From JBEKHI01 sp050012355 (GTDB taxonomy: Bacteria > Actinomycetota > Actinomycetes > Streptosporangiales > Streptosporangiaceae), in the NCBI GenBank assembly GCA_050012355.1, contig JBEKHI010000271.1:1-11774 (forward strand): DNA of 11,774 bases, written 5' to 3'. The notes below the pieces were generated by a model that was not told the DNA's origin, did not search any database, and worked only from the letters and a program-made list of their open reading frames with translations. Below are positions 6,011 through 11,774 of this stretch, one piece after another (the first letter of the stretch is position 1; each line of letters starts with the position of its first letter). The position numbers and the translations under genes are program-made.

Positions 6011-7720
6011 TTAGGAGCCGAAATGACCGCCATAACCGAAGAGAACATCATCGTGCGCCCGCTCCAGCCCACGATCGGCGCCGAGATCAGCGGCGTGGAT
6101 CTCCGCGACCCGCTCAGTGACGCGCAGCGGGACCAGATCAGGCGGACGATCCTGGAGTATAAGGTCGTCTTCTTCCGCGACCAGGATCTCGACCGGGACC
6201 AGCACGCCGACTTCGCGCGGCAGTTCGGCCCGCTCTACACCCACCCGAGCACCTCCAAGTCCTACGCCGGCAAGGTCCCGGCCATCCACGACATCAAGGC
6301 CCTCGACGAGGAGAAGTACGCGAAGTACTTCGCCAAGCAGCGGGCCGAGGGCTGGGACGCCTATCACTCCGACACCAGCTGGCGGCTCGTTCCCACCTGG
6401 GGCGCGGTACTGCGCGCGGTCAACCTGCCCGACGTCGGCGGCGACACCATCTGGGTCGACGCGGGCCTCGCTTACGAGGGGCTGCCAGAGGACGTCAAGC
6501 AGCAACTCGAGGACCTGCACGTCACTCATGACTACCGGGACGCGCTGATCAGTTCCGGGCACGATTACCCGATCGTCGCGCACCCCATTGTGCGAACCCA
6601 CCGCGAGACCGGCAAGAAGATCCTCTGGGTCAATTTCAGCCAGCACCCGTGGATCGTCGGTTTCGACCAGGCCGATAGCAGGGAACTGCTTTCGATCGTG
6701 CACGACCAGTACCGCAAACCCGAATACCAGGTCCGCTTCAGCTGGCGACCCGGCTCCATCGCCTTCTGGGACAACCGCGCGGCGGTGCATTACGCGGTCC
6801 GGAATTACGGCGAGTTCCCGCGCCTGCTGGAACGTATCCTGATCGCCGACGAGCCGCAGTACGCCGACCTGTAAGGCGGCGGTGAGCATCTCGCGAATCG
6901 ACTGGGTGGCGGCGTCGATGACGGACGTGTTCAGCCCGCGCCGCGCCCAGACCGACAGCGGGATGGGGGCAGGGACCGGAAGGTCAGACCGCTTCACCAG
7001 GCCATCCGGATCCTGCCCGGCGCTAGCCATCAGGCCGACGCCCAGGCCGGCCCGCACCGCCGCCCGGAATCCGGCCAGGTGCGCCGCGTCACACACGACG
7101 TTAGCGGCGATCCGGTGCGCGGCCAGGGTGTCCAGCGCCCGGCGGCGCAGCGCGCACGGCTCATCGATCGCGACCAGCGGCAGCGTCTGACCATCGGGCG
7201 GCGACCACTGAGGGGCCGAGTACCAGGTGAGATCCAGCTCGCCGACATCGTGCGCCTGCTCGTCGGCGGCCGGACCGAGCAGCAGCGCCATGTCGATCGC
7301 GCCGCTTTCCAGCGCCGAGCGCAGCTGTGCGCTGCGGTCGAGCCGCAGGTGGATCCGCCGCCCGGGGAAGGAGGCGTTCAGCATCGCGGTGAGCCCCGGC
7401 AGCAACTGGTCGGCAGCGTGTTCCGTCGAGCCGATCGTGAGCGTCTCCGGGGCATCGACCGCGAAGTCCTTCAGGATCTCATCGTGGATGGCCAGCATCT
7501 GCCGCGCCTTGCCCAGGAGGGCCGCGCCATCGCTGGTGAGCCGCACGCCGCGATGATCACGCTCCATGAGCGGGCGGCCGACCGCGGTCTCCAGGCGGCG
7601 CACGTGCTGGCTGACGGCCCCCTGGCTGAGATGCAGCGCGCTCGCGGCACGCTGGAAGCCTCCATAGTCGACCACGGCCACCAGACTTCGTAGCGGTACC
7701 ACATCCAAAATCGCGCCCAT
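6011..7720 (-). CDS. LysR-type transcriptional regulator, frame open far past its expected end
   Basis: A DNA-binding regulator and probable local switch for the sulfur genes. Seen: an N-terminal winged helix-turn-helix (about residues 6-65, with FQRAASALHLSQGAVSQHVRRLE and the family-typical LTSDGAALL), then a substrate-binding domain from about 90 (LTIGSTEH, GAIDMALLLGP, FRAAVRAGLGVGLM). Family-like sequence ends near residue 282, around nt 6873, the usual LysR length. No in-frame stop appears there: the frame runs on antisense through all of tauD to a TAA at 6011-6013, giving 569 residues. The tail is probably not functional protein, because it is tauD read backwards in register. Either the gene truly overlaps, or the stop was lost by mutation or sequencing error. 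The start is ATG 7718-7720 with no Shine-Dalgarno; TTG at codon 5 is an alternative. It is divergent from the right-hand operon, a typical LysR arrangement. Confidence 0.85.
   Translation of the reverse strand: MGAILDVVPLRSLVAVVDYGGFQRAASALHLSQGAVSQHVRRLETAVGRPLMERDHRGVRLTSDGAALLGKARQMLAIHDEILKDFAVDAPETLTIGSTEHAADQLLPGLTAMLNASFPGRRIHLRLDRSAQLRSALESGAIDMALLLGPAADEQAHDVGELDLTWYSAPQWSPPDGQTLPLVAIDEPCALRRRALDTLAAHRIAANVVCDAAHLAGFRAAVRAGLGVGLMASAGQDPDGLVKRSDLPVPAPIPLSVWARRGLNTSVIDAATQSIREMLTAALQVGVLRLVGDQDTFQQARELAVIPDRVMHRRAVVPEGDGAGSPAEADLVFGFAVLVVHDRKQFPAIGLVETDDPRVLAEIDPEDLLAGLAVGSHNGVRDDRVIVPGTDQRVPVVMSDVQVLELLLDVLWQPLVSEARVDPDGVAADVGQVDRAQYRAPGGNEPPAGVGVIGVPALGPLLGEVLRVLLLVEGLDVVDGRDLAGVGLGGARVGVERAELPREVGVLVPVEILVAEEDDLILQDRPPDLVPLRVTERVAEIHAADLGADRGLERAHDDVLFGYGGHFGS
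6013..6017 (+). promoter_or_regulatory. Ribosome binding site for tauD
   Basis: AGGAG lies 5 nt before the ATG at 6023, the clearest Shine-Dalgarno on the right side of the window. Confidence 0.75.
6023..6874 (+). CDS. tauD: TauD/TfdA-family Fe(II)/2-oxoglutarate-dependent dioxygenase, probably sulfonate or sulfate-ester cleaving
   Basis: A 283-residue cytoplasmic dioxygenase, the same length as E. coli TauD (283). The family couples 2-oxoglutarate decarboxylation to hydroxylation next to sulfur, so taurine-like sulfonates or alkyl sulfates fall apart and release sulfite or sulfate. Iron ligands are visible as His115-X-Asp117 (in AYHSDTSW) and His256 (in FWDNRAAVHY). Arg267 sits 11 residues after the last His, as in TauD for 2-oxoglutarate. 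Arg271 and His74 (in YTHPSTS) occupy the positions of TauD Arg270 and His70, which hold the sulfonate, so a sulfonate or sulfate ester is favoured over TfdA-type substrates. The YHSD motif replaces the WHTD of TauD, so taurine itself is not assured; AtsK-like alkylsulfatase activity is the alternative. It has its own ribosome binding site and candidate promoter, and converges on lysR. Confidence 0.9.
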   Translation: MTAITEENIIVRPLQPTIGAEISGVDLRDPLSDAQRDQIRRTILEYKVVFFRDQDLDRDQHADFARQFGPLYTHPSTSKSYAGKVPAIHDIKALDEEKYAKYFAKQRAEGWDAYHSDTSWRLVPTWGAVLRAVNLPDVGGDTIWVDAGLAYEGLPEDVKQQLEDLHVTHDYRDALISSGHDYPIVAHPIVRTHRETGKKILWVNFSQHPWIVGFDQADSRELLSIVHDQYRKPEYQVRFSWRPGSIAFWDNRAAVHYAVRNYGEFPRLLERILIADEPQYADL

Positions 7721-7726
7721 GCTGGC

Positions 7727-7732
7727 AAAATA
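7727..7732 (-). promoter_or_regulatory. Candidate leaderless -10 box for lysR
   Basis: Read on the minus strand, TATTTT ends exactly 6 nt before the A of the lysR ATG. That would place the transcript start at the start codon. The gene has no ribosome binding site, which fits a leaderless mRNA, common in actinobacteria. The -35 match is weak. Confidence 0.35.
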
Positions 7733-7742
7733 ACATATTTCC

Positions 7743-7775
7743 GATCTTTTAACTAGAGATCATTGCGATAGTTAA
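7743..7775. repeat. Overlapping inverted repeats in the lysR/right-operon intergenic region, probable operator
   Basis: Two perfect dyads overlap here. GATCT (7743-7747) pairs with AGATC (7757-7761) across 9 nt, and TTAACTA (7749-7755) pairs with TAGTTAA (7769-7775) across 13 nt. They occupy the AT-rich gap between divergent genes, just upstream of lysR. LysR regulators usually bind such a gap and control both directions, so this is the most likely site for self-regulation and for control of the monooxygenase operon. The exact binding box cannot be settled by eye. Confidence 0.5.
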
Positions 7776-7785
7776 TCGCCGGTCA

Positions 7786-7836
7786 TCACGAAATCTCCTT
7801 GGACAGCCAGCTGGCCAGGACCGCATCCTCGTACTC
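7786..7836 (-). pseudogene. Possible 3' remnant of a lost minus-strand gene
   Basis: Between the AT-rich operator region and the GTG at 7837, composition returns abruptly to GC-rich. On the minus strand this stretch reads as 16 codons ending in TGA, giving EYEDAVLASWLSKEIS, with coding-like third positions and an amphipathic look. It has no role for either flanking gene. It may be the tail of a gene replaced by the monooxygenase operon, or chance. Confidence 0.2.
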
Positions 7837-8844
7837 GTGACCAGCCAGTTGCCCGTACGATTCCGGCTCGGGTTCCTCACCCACGTCGAGGGGCGAGGCG
7901 ACGCCGCCAGCACCTACCGCGACGCGCAGGAGCTGTTCGTCGTGGCCGACGAACTCGGCTTCGACGTCGGCTGGGTAGCCCAGCACCACGTACCCCTCAC
8001 CGGCGGCGGGCTCTCTTCGCCCTGGACGTTCCTCGCGCACGCCGCCGCCCGGACGAAGCGGATCCGGCTGGCCACGGCCATCACGATCCTCCCGCTCGAG
8101 CACCCGGTGAAGCTCGCCGAGGATGTCTCGGTGGTGAATACCCTCAGCGGCGGGCGGGTGGAGATCGGGGTCGGCAGCGGGTCCGGGCCGGTGGAGTACA
8201 ACGCCTTCGGCGTCGACTTCCAGCGCAGGCGAGAGCTCACCACCGAGGGCCTCGCCGTGCTCACCCGCGCGCTGGCCGGCGAAGAGGTCGGCACGCCGGG
8301 ATTCAGGATCCAGCCAGTGGCGAACGACTTCAGCGACCGGATCTGGCAGGGCGTGTTCAGCGCCCAAGGCGCCCGGTACGCCGCCCGCGGCGGGTCCAAC
8401 CTGCTGCTCAACCGCGCGACCTACGGCCACCAGGCGCCAACCGATGTCGTGCAGCGGCCATGGGCGGACGGCTACCTCCAGGAGTGGACGGCGCCGCGCC
8501 AGCCGCGCATCGGGCTGTCCCGGATGGTCTTCCCCGCCAAGGACAAGCGCGCGGCGCTCGACCAGATCGGACCCGGCGTGCTGGCCGGGGCGGCGAAGTT
8601 CGTCGAACGCGGTCAGTTCCCGGCCGGCCTGAGCCTGGAGGAGTACCTCACGCGGTTCCATTCCTTCTACGGGCATCCCGACGAGATCATCACCCAGCTC
8701 AAGAGCGAGCAGACGCTGCCGATCGCCACCGACATCCTCTGCCAGTTCAACCCGGGGATTCCCGACCAGGACGCCGCCATCCGCGCGCTGGAGCTCATCG
8801 CCACCGAAGTCGCCCCGGCCATCGGCTGGGAGCGGGCTTGGTGA
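7837..8844 (+). CDS. Luciferase-like FMN-dependent monooxygenase, first gene of the right-hand operon
   Basis: A 335-residue protein of the bacterial luciferase family, in a shorter branch than the three upstream monooxygenases. Seen: RLGFLTHVEGRGDAASTYRD near the N-terminus, DVGWVAQHHVPLTGGGLSSP, AARTKRIRLATAITILPLEHPVKLAED (73-96 core), the luciferase signature LSGGRVEIGVGSGSGP (103-118), and a late FHSFYGHPDEIITQL. It probably oxidises a substrate with reduced flavin and O2. The opening resembles the family annotated as KPN_01858-type FMN-dependent luciferase-like monooxygenases (recalled, not searched), whose substrate is not known to me. GTG 7837 is the only plausible start: no ATG, GTG or TTG lies upstream in frame, and there is no clear Shine-Dalgarno. 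It is divergent from lysR and overlaps the next gene by 4 nt. Confidence 0.88.
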   Translation: MTSQLPVRFRLGFLTHVEGRGDAASTYRDAQELFVVADELGFDVGWVAQHHVPLTGGGLSSPWTFLAHAAARTKRIRLATAITILPLEHPVKLAEDVSVVNTLSGGRVEIGVGSGSGPVEYNAFGVDFQRRRELTTEGLAVLTRALAGEEVGTPGFRIQPVANDFSDRIWQGVFSAQGARYAARGGSNLLLNRATYGHQAPTDVVQRPWADGYLQEWTAPRQPRIGLSRMVFPAKDKRAALDQIGPGVLAGAAKFVERGQFPAGLSLEEYLTRFHSFYGHPDEIITQLKSEQTLPIATDILCQFNPGIPDQDAAIRALELIATEVAPAIGWERAW

Positions 8845-10391
8845 GCGCGGCCGACGTCCTGGTGATCGGCGGCGGCCTGTCGGGTGCGTGGGCCGCGCTG
8901 TCGGCGGCGGAGGCGGGCGCCGACGTGGTGCTTGTCGACAAGGGGTACTGCGGGACCTCCGGCGTGACCGCGACCGCGGGAGTCGGTCATTGGTACGTGG
9001 AACCAGCGGATCGCCCGGAAGAAATAAGGGCGCGCAGCGCGGCGGGCGGCGAGCTGACCGATCCAGCCTGGATGCGGCGGACGATGGAGGTGGCCTGGCG
9101 GCGGCTGCCGGAACTCGACCGCTTCTACAAGTGGCCGGTGCGGGACGGGAAGCCCAACCGGCGCAGCAGCGTACGCGGCCCGGAGTACATGCGGCTGATG
9201 CGGGCCCGGGTCCGCCGGGCGGGCGTGACTATCCTCGACCACCATCCGGCGACCCGGCTGCTGGCCGGGCGCGACGGTGCGGTGGGCGGCGCGACCGGGA
9301 TCCGGATCCAGGAAGGCGGGACCTGGACCTGTACGGCGCCCGCCGTCATCCTGGCCACTGGTGGCACGGCCTTCCTGTCGCGGCTGCTCGGCGCGCACAA
9401 CAACACCGGCGACGGCCATCTGATGGCGGCCGAGGCGGGGGCTCACTTCAGCGGGATGGAGTTTTCCTGCTATTACACGGTCGCCGCCGCCCACTCGACG
9501 ATGACCAGGTCGATCCCGTTCATGTACGGCACCTACCGGGACTGCGACGGCGCGGAACTGCCGTTCGAGACCTACGCGACCGGCCTCCCGATGATCGCCC
9601 GCGCGCTGGCCCGCGGTCCGGTCACCGTGTCGCTGGAACGGATGCCGCCGCTGGCCCGCGACAAGCTCCGGCACGTGCAGCCCAACTTCCTGCTGCCGCT
9701 GGTGCGACGGGGGATCGATCCGTTCCGCGACCCGTTCCCGGTCACGCTGCGCGGCGAGGGGACCATCCGCGGCACCGGCGGGATCGAGCTGGCGGGTCCG
9801 GACTGCCAGACCGGCATCGAGGGCCTGTTCGCGGTCGGCGACGTCGCCAGCAGGCAGCGCATCGTCGGCGCCGCGTCGGGTGGCGGCCAGCCCAACTCGG
9901 CGTGGTGCGTAGCCTCCGGGACCTGGGCCGGGCAGGCGGCCGCCGCCGCTCAGCGAGTGTCGAGCCGTCGCCGACCGCGACTCGCGCCGATCGAGAGCCC
10001 GCGGCAGCCGGGCGCCGGTGTCGTCGACATCGGCGAGGTCCGCGCCGCGGTCTCCCGCGAGCTCAACGACTTCGACAAGAACCTGTTCCGCTCCGGTGCC
10101 GGCCTCACCCGGTCTCGCGAGCTGCTCGACGGCCTCTGGGAGCAGGTGACCAGTCACCCTGATCTGGCCCGCCCCGATCGCGACGGGCTCCGCGCCCACG
10201 AGGCGGCCGCGCTGGTGGCCGCCGGGCGGTGGGTGCTGAACGCGGCGCTAGCGCGACCGGAGAGCCGCGGCATGCACCGGCGAACCGACGCGCCAGACCG
10301 TGACCCGCGCTACACCGCCACCGTCGAGACCGGCGGCCTCGATGAGGTGTGGACCACCCTTACCCCGATCAGGCAGCGGGAGGCGTCGTGA
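8841..10391 (+). CDS. FAD-dependent oxidoreductase of the fumarate reductase/AprA flavoprotein fold
   Basis: A 516-residue soluble flavoprotein. Seen: dinucleotide-binding VLVIGGGLSGAWAAL (6-20, GxGxxG at 10-15) with acidic LVDKG ending the second strand; AVILATGGTAFLSRL (168-182); NNTGDGHLMAAEAGAHF (187-203), typical of fumarate reductase and succinate dehydrogenase flavoproteins; GLFAVGDV (328-335), the second FAD contact; and a late ESRGMHRRTDAP. In place of the HGxNRLGxNS substrate loop of dicarboxylate enzymes it has GAASGGGQPNSAWCVASG. Fumarate or succinate is therefore an unlikely substrate, and AprA-type or unknown chemistry fits better. At 516 residues it is much shorter than AprA (about 620-660). 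It starts at GTG 8841, overlapping the monooxygenase stop (GTGA), and is followed directly by its ferredoxin-like partner, so a two-subunit complex is inferred. The actual reaction is unknown. Confidence 0.88.
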   Translation: MSAADVLVIGGGLSGAWAALSAAEAGADVVLVDKGYCGTSGVTATAGVGHWYVEPADRPEEIRARSAAGGELTDPAWMRRTMEVAWRRLPELDRFYKWPVRDGKPNRRSSVRGPEYMRLMRARVRRAGVTILDHHPATRLLAGRDGAVGGATGIRIQEGGTWTCTAPAVILATGGTAFLSRLLGAHNNTGDGHLMAAEAGAHFSGMEFSCYYTVAAAHSTMTRSIPFMYGTYRDCDGAELPFETYATGLPMIARALARGPVTVSLERMPPLARDKLRHVQPNFLLPLVRRGIDPFRDPFPVTLRGEGTIRGTGGIELAGPDCQTGIEGLFAVGDVASRQRIVGAASGGGQPNSAWCVASGTWAGQAAAAAQRVSSRRRPRLAPIESPRQPGAGVVDIGEVRAAVSRELNDFDKNLFRSGAGLTRSRELLDGLWEQVTSHPDLARPDRDGLRAHEAAALVAAGRWVLNAALARPESRGMHRRTDAPDRDPRYTATVETGGLDEVWTTLTPIRQREAS

Positions 10392-10780
10392 TCGAGCTAG
10401 TTATCGAGTCCCGTTGCATCGAGTGCGACCGGTGCGTGCGGGTCTGCCCGACGAACGTCTTCGACGCGGTCCCCGGCGGCGTCCCGGTGATCGCCCGGCA
10501 GTCCGACTGCCAGACCTGTTTCCTGTGCGAGCTGTACTGCCCGGCCGACGCGCTCTACGTCGACCCTGACTGCGAGCACCCGGAAGCGGTCGACGAGCAG
10601 CATGTCCTCGCCACCGACTGGCCGGCCCAGTACCGCCGGGACTCGGGCTGGGGGAAGAACCGGGACCGGCACCCCAACGAGGTCTGGTACATGCACGAGA
10701 TGGCGCGCGAAGCACTGGGCCTCCGCGCCCAGGTGGCCGAAACCGACATCGGTCCTGCCAGTGAGACGATGGGGGAGTGA
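10388..10780 (+). CDS. Two-[4Fe-4S] ferredoxin-like subunit, partner of the flavoprotein
   Basis: A 130-residue iron-sulfur protein that should carry electrons to or from the flavoprotein encoded just upstream. Two complete cluster motifs are visible: C10-X2-C13-X2-C16-X3-C20-P and C41-X2-C44-X2-C47-X3-C51-P. This is the classical 2[4Fe-4S] layout, with Cys62 left over. Residues 63-130 form an unusual tail (RDSGWGKNRDRHPNEVWYMH) that is longer than in simple ferredoxins; by analogy with AprB it may wrap around the large subunit (inference). No signal peptide or membrane segment is seen, so it is cytoplasmic. The start is GTG 10388, in a GTGA overlap with the upstream stop. An in-frame extension to 10349 lies inside the flavoprotein gene and is rejected. 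Confidence 0.9.
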   Translation: MIELVIESRCIECDRCVRVCPTNVFDAVPGGVPVIARQSDCQTCFLCELYCPADALYVDPDCEHPEAVDEQHVLATDWPAQYRRDSGWGKNRDRHPNEVWYMHEMAREALGLRAQVAETDIGPASETMGE

Positions 10781-11487
10781 TCACTGGTGATGACGTTGAC
10801 ACCCTGCTCTTCGACATCCTCGGCACCGTGGTGGACGAGGCCGGGTCAATGCGCGCCGAGCTGGCGGCCGCGCTGAGCCAGGCAGGCGCGGGGCAGCAGG
10901 CACCGGCGCTGGCAGCGGCGTGGGCGCGGCGCTTCGATGCCCTGGTGCCCTCGATCAGCGAGGGCGCGCGGTGGCGATCCACCGATGACCTTAACGCGCA
11001 AGCCCTCGCCGATGTGCTGCGCGACGGCCCGCAACTGCCGGAAGCTACCGTCCGGCGGCTCGCACTGGCCGGGCACCGGCTCCGGCCCTGGCCCGACGCG
11101 CAGGACACGCTGCGCCGCCTCGCCCAGCAGTTCACCATCGTGGCATTGTCGAATGGCAACCTGTCGATGCTGACGGACCTGTTCGCGGCCGGCGGGCTCA
11201 CCTGGCACTGCGTGCTGTCGGGAGAGATGGTGTACGCCTACAAGCCGGACCCCGCCGTATACCGGCTAGCGCTTGACCGGCTCGCGCTCGACCCGCGCCG
11301 GACGCTCATGGTCGCTGCCCATCCGTGGGATCTGCGCGCCGCCGCCGCCCTTGGGCTGCGCACCGCTTACATCGAACGCGAAGGTGAAGGTGCTCCGGAA
11401 CCATCAGACGCGTTCGACCTCACCGCCCCCGACCTGGCTGGCCTCGCCGCGCGCCTGTGCGCGTTATGTCCGGATATTCAAGGTTGA
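10777..11487 (+). CDS. HAD-superfamily hydrolase, type II haloacid dehalogenase-like
   Basis: A 236-residue hydrolase of the haloacid dehalogenase superfamily. Seen: motif I LLFDILGTVVD with nucleophile Asp13 (the DxxGT form of L-2-haloacid dehalogenases, not the DxDGT of phosphatases); motif II ALSNGN with Ser125; motif III YKPDPAVY with Lys156; and motif IV MVAAHPWDL with Asp185. Arg51 or Arg52 lies where L-2-haloacid dehalogenase keeps the carboxylate-binding Arg. The SSNxWD motif of characterised enzymes is replaced by AAHPWD, so true dehalogenase activity is uncertain. It would hydrolyse a C-halogen bond or a related ester-type bond. Its GTG start is coupled to the ferredoxin stop by a GTGA overlap, making it the fourth gene of the unit. 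It may process the product of the monooxygenase (inference). Confidence 0.85.
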   Translation: MITGDDVDTLLFDILGTVVDEAGSMRAELAAALSQAGAGQQAPALAAAWARRFDALVPSISEGARWRSTDDLNAQALADVLRDGPQLPEATVRRLALAGHRLRPWPDAQDTLRRLAQQFTIVALSNGNLSMLTDLFAAGGLTWHCVLSGEMVYAYKPDPAVYRLALDRLALDPRRTLMVAAHPWDLRAAAALGLRTAYIEREGEGAPEPSDAFDLTAPDLAGLAARLCALCPDIQG

Positions 11488-11497
11488 TTATCATCAA
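11484..11497. promoter_or_regulatory. TTGAT-N4-ATCAA dyad and candidate leaderless -10 box before the citrate synthase gene
   Basis: TTGAT (11484-11488) and ATCAA (11493-11497) flank TATC, and the site contains TGAT-T-ATCA (11485-11493). Embedded TATCAT (11489-11494) ends 6 nt before the ATG at 11501, the spacing expected for a leaderless transcript; no Shine-Dalgarno is present. It suggests a separate, possibly regulated promoter starting within the 3' end of the hydrolase gene. Confidence 0.4.
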
Positions 11498-11500
11498 GTC

Positions 11501-11774
11501 ATGTCAGGGCTCTCCGCACAGGAAGTTGCCGCCAGGCTCGGGGTAAAGCTCGACACCGTCTACGCCTACGTGAGCCGTGGAGTTCTCAGCGCCCGCCGAG
11601 AGCCCGGTTCTCGCCGCAGCGTGTTCGATGCGGCGGAAGTCGAGACACTGGCGCGGCGGGGACGCCCACGCCGGAGCAGCAGGCCTTCCGCACTCGATCT
11701 CGTCGTTGAGACCGACCTGACCACGATCGCCGACCATCGGATCCGCTACCGCGGACGCGATGCCTGCACAATGG
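11501..11774 (+). CDS. Helix-turn-helix-fused citrate/2-methylcitrate synthase family protein, 3' end outside the window
   Basis: Ninety-one codons are visible. The protein opens with a MerR/excisionase-like helix-turn-helix, LSAQEVAARLGVKLDTVYAY (4-23), followed by VSRGVLSARREPGSRRSVFD and an AAEVETLARRGRPRR wing-like segment. After a short linker comes LVVETDLTTIADHRIRYRGRDA, which matches the start of the citrate synthase domain (TxLTxIxxxxLxYRGxD). This fused layout is known in actinobacteria and is annotated as a citrate synthase with an N-terminal DNA-binding-type domain. The predicted reaction is condensation of oxaloacetate with acetyl-CoA or propionyl-CoA. The start is ATG 11501, 13 nt after the hydrolase stop, with no ribosome binding site. 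Gene content suggests the sulfur cluster ends here. The catalytic residues lie outside the window and cannot be checked. Confidence 0.85.
   Translation, partial: MSGLSAQEVAARLGVKLDTVYAYVSRGVLSARREPGSRRSVFDAAEVETLARRGRPRRSSRPSALDLVVETDLTTIADHRIRYRGRDACTM

Noticed and set aside
6840..6900. Terminator between convergent tauD and lysR
   Set aside because: No hairpin with a T tail was seen, and the two coding frames leave no gap.
7806..7815. GCCAGCTGGC 10-bp palindrome before the right-hand operon
   Set aside because: A GC-rich palindrome of this size is expected by chance in such DNA, it has no T run to act as a terminator, and nothing else supports it.
8460..8840. In-frame extension of the flavoprotein back to 8460
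   Set aside because: It lies inside the luciferase-like gene in another frame. The FAD-binding motif begins 5 residues after GTG 8841, so no extra N-terminus is needed.
8667..10199. 510-codon minus-strand open frame
   Set aside because: It is a shadow of the flavoprotein gene and has no recognisable domain.
10780..10791. ATCAC-TG-GTGAT inverted repeat at the start of the HAD gene
   Set aside because: It is short, lies inside coding sequence within a coupled operon, and is readily explained by chance.
1..11774. tRNA, rRNA, CRISPR array, insertion sequence or phage attachment site
   Set aside because: No cloverleaf, direct-repeat array, transposase or integrase frame, or terminal inverted repeats were found on reading both strands.

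Overview
The window is GC-rich DNA with G or C at nearly every third codon position, frequent GTG starts and 4-nt GTGA stop/start overlaps. This suggests an actinomycete, although no rRNA or other marker is present to name a genus. Almost every gene fits one theme: uptake of organosulfur compounds and oxidative release of their sulfur. No tRNA, rRNA, transposase, integrase or CRISPR array was seen.

Region 1 (1-5896, + strand) is one compact run. It holds the 3' part of a dipeptide/oligopeptide-type ABC transporter ATPase, an SsuD-like flavin monooxygenase, two tandem NtaA/SnaA/DszA-family flavin monooxygenases, and a DszC/SfnB-type acyl-CoA-dehydrogenase-fold monooxygenase. Spacing is 22 nt at the first junction and overlapping or nearly so at the others. 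I infer a single transcript that imports a sulfur compound and then oxidises it at sulfur or cleaves its C-S bond with reduced flavin.

Region 2 (5897-7836) is the control region. A 126-nt AT-rich gap with a promoter-like sequence and dyad repeats precedes a TauD-type Fe(II)/2-oxoglutarate dioxygenase. Converging on it is a LysR-type regulator whose reading frame has no stop codon until it has crossed the whole dioxygenase gene on the opposite strand. A second AT-rich gap with overlapping inverted repeats separates lysR from the divergent operon to its right and is the best operator candidate.

Region 3 (7837-11487, + strand) has four genes joined by GTGA overlaps: a fourth luciferase-like monooxygenase, an FAD flavoprotein of the fumarate reductase/AprA fold, a small two-[4Fe-4S] ferredoxin-like partner, and a type II haloacid-dehalogenase-like hydrolase. 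I do not recognise this combination as a described pathway, and it is the best candidate here for something new.

Region 4 (11501-end) is the start of a helix-turn-helix-fused citrate synthase family gene, probably central metabolism and outside the sulfur cluster. It appears to have its own leaderless-type promoter.

Overall model (inference): under sulfur limitation the LysR protein controls tauD and the right-hand operon, and perhaps the left-hand one. The monooxygenases need FMNH2, but no SsuE/DszD-type flavin reductase is visible. Either that enzyme is encoded elsewhere, or the flavoprotein/ferredoxin pair supplies electrons.
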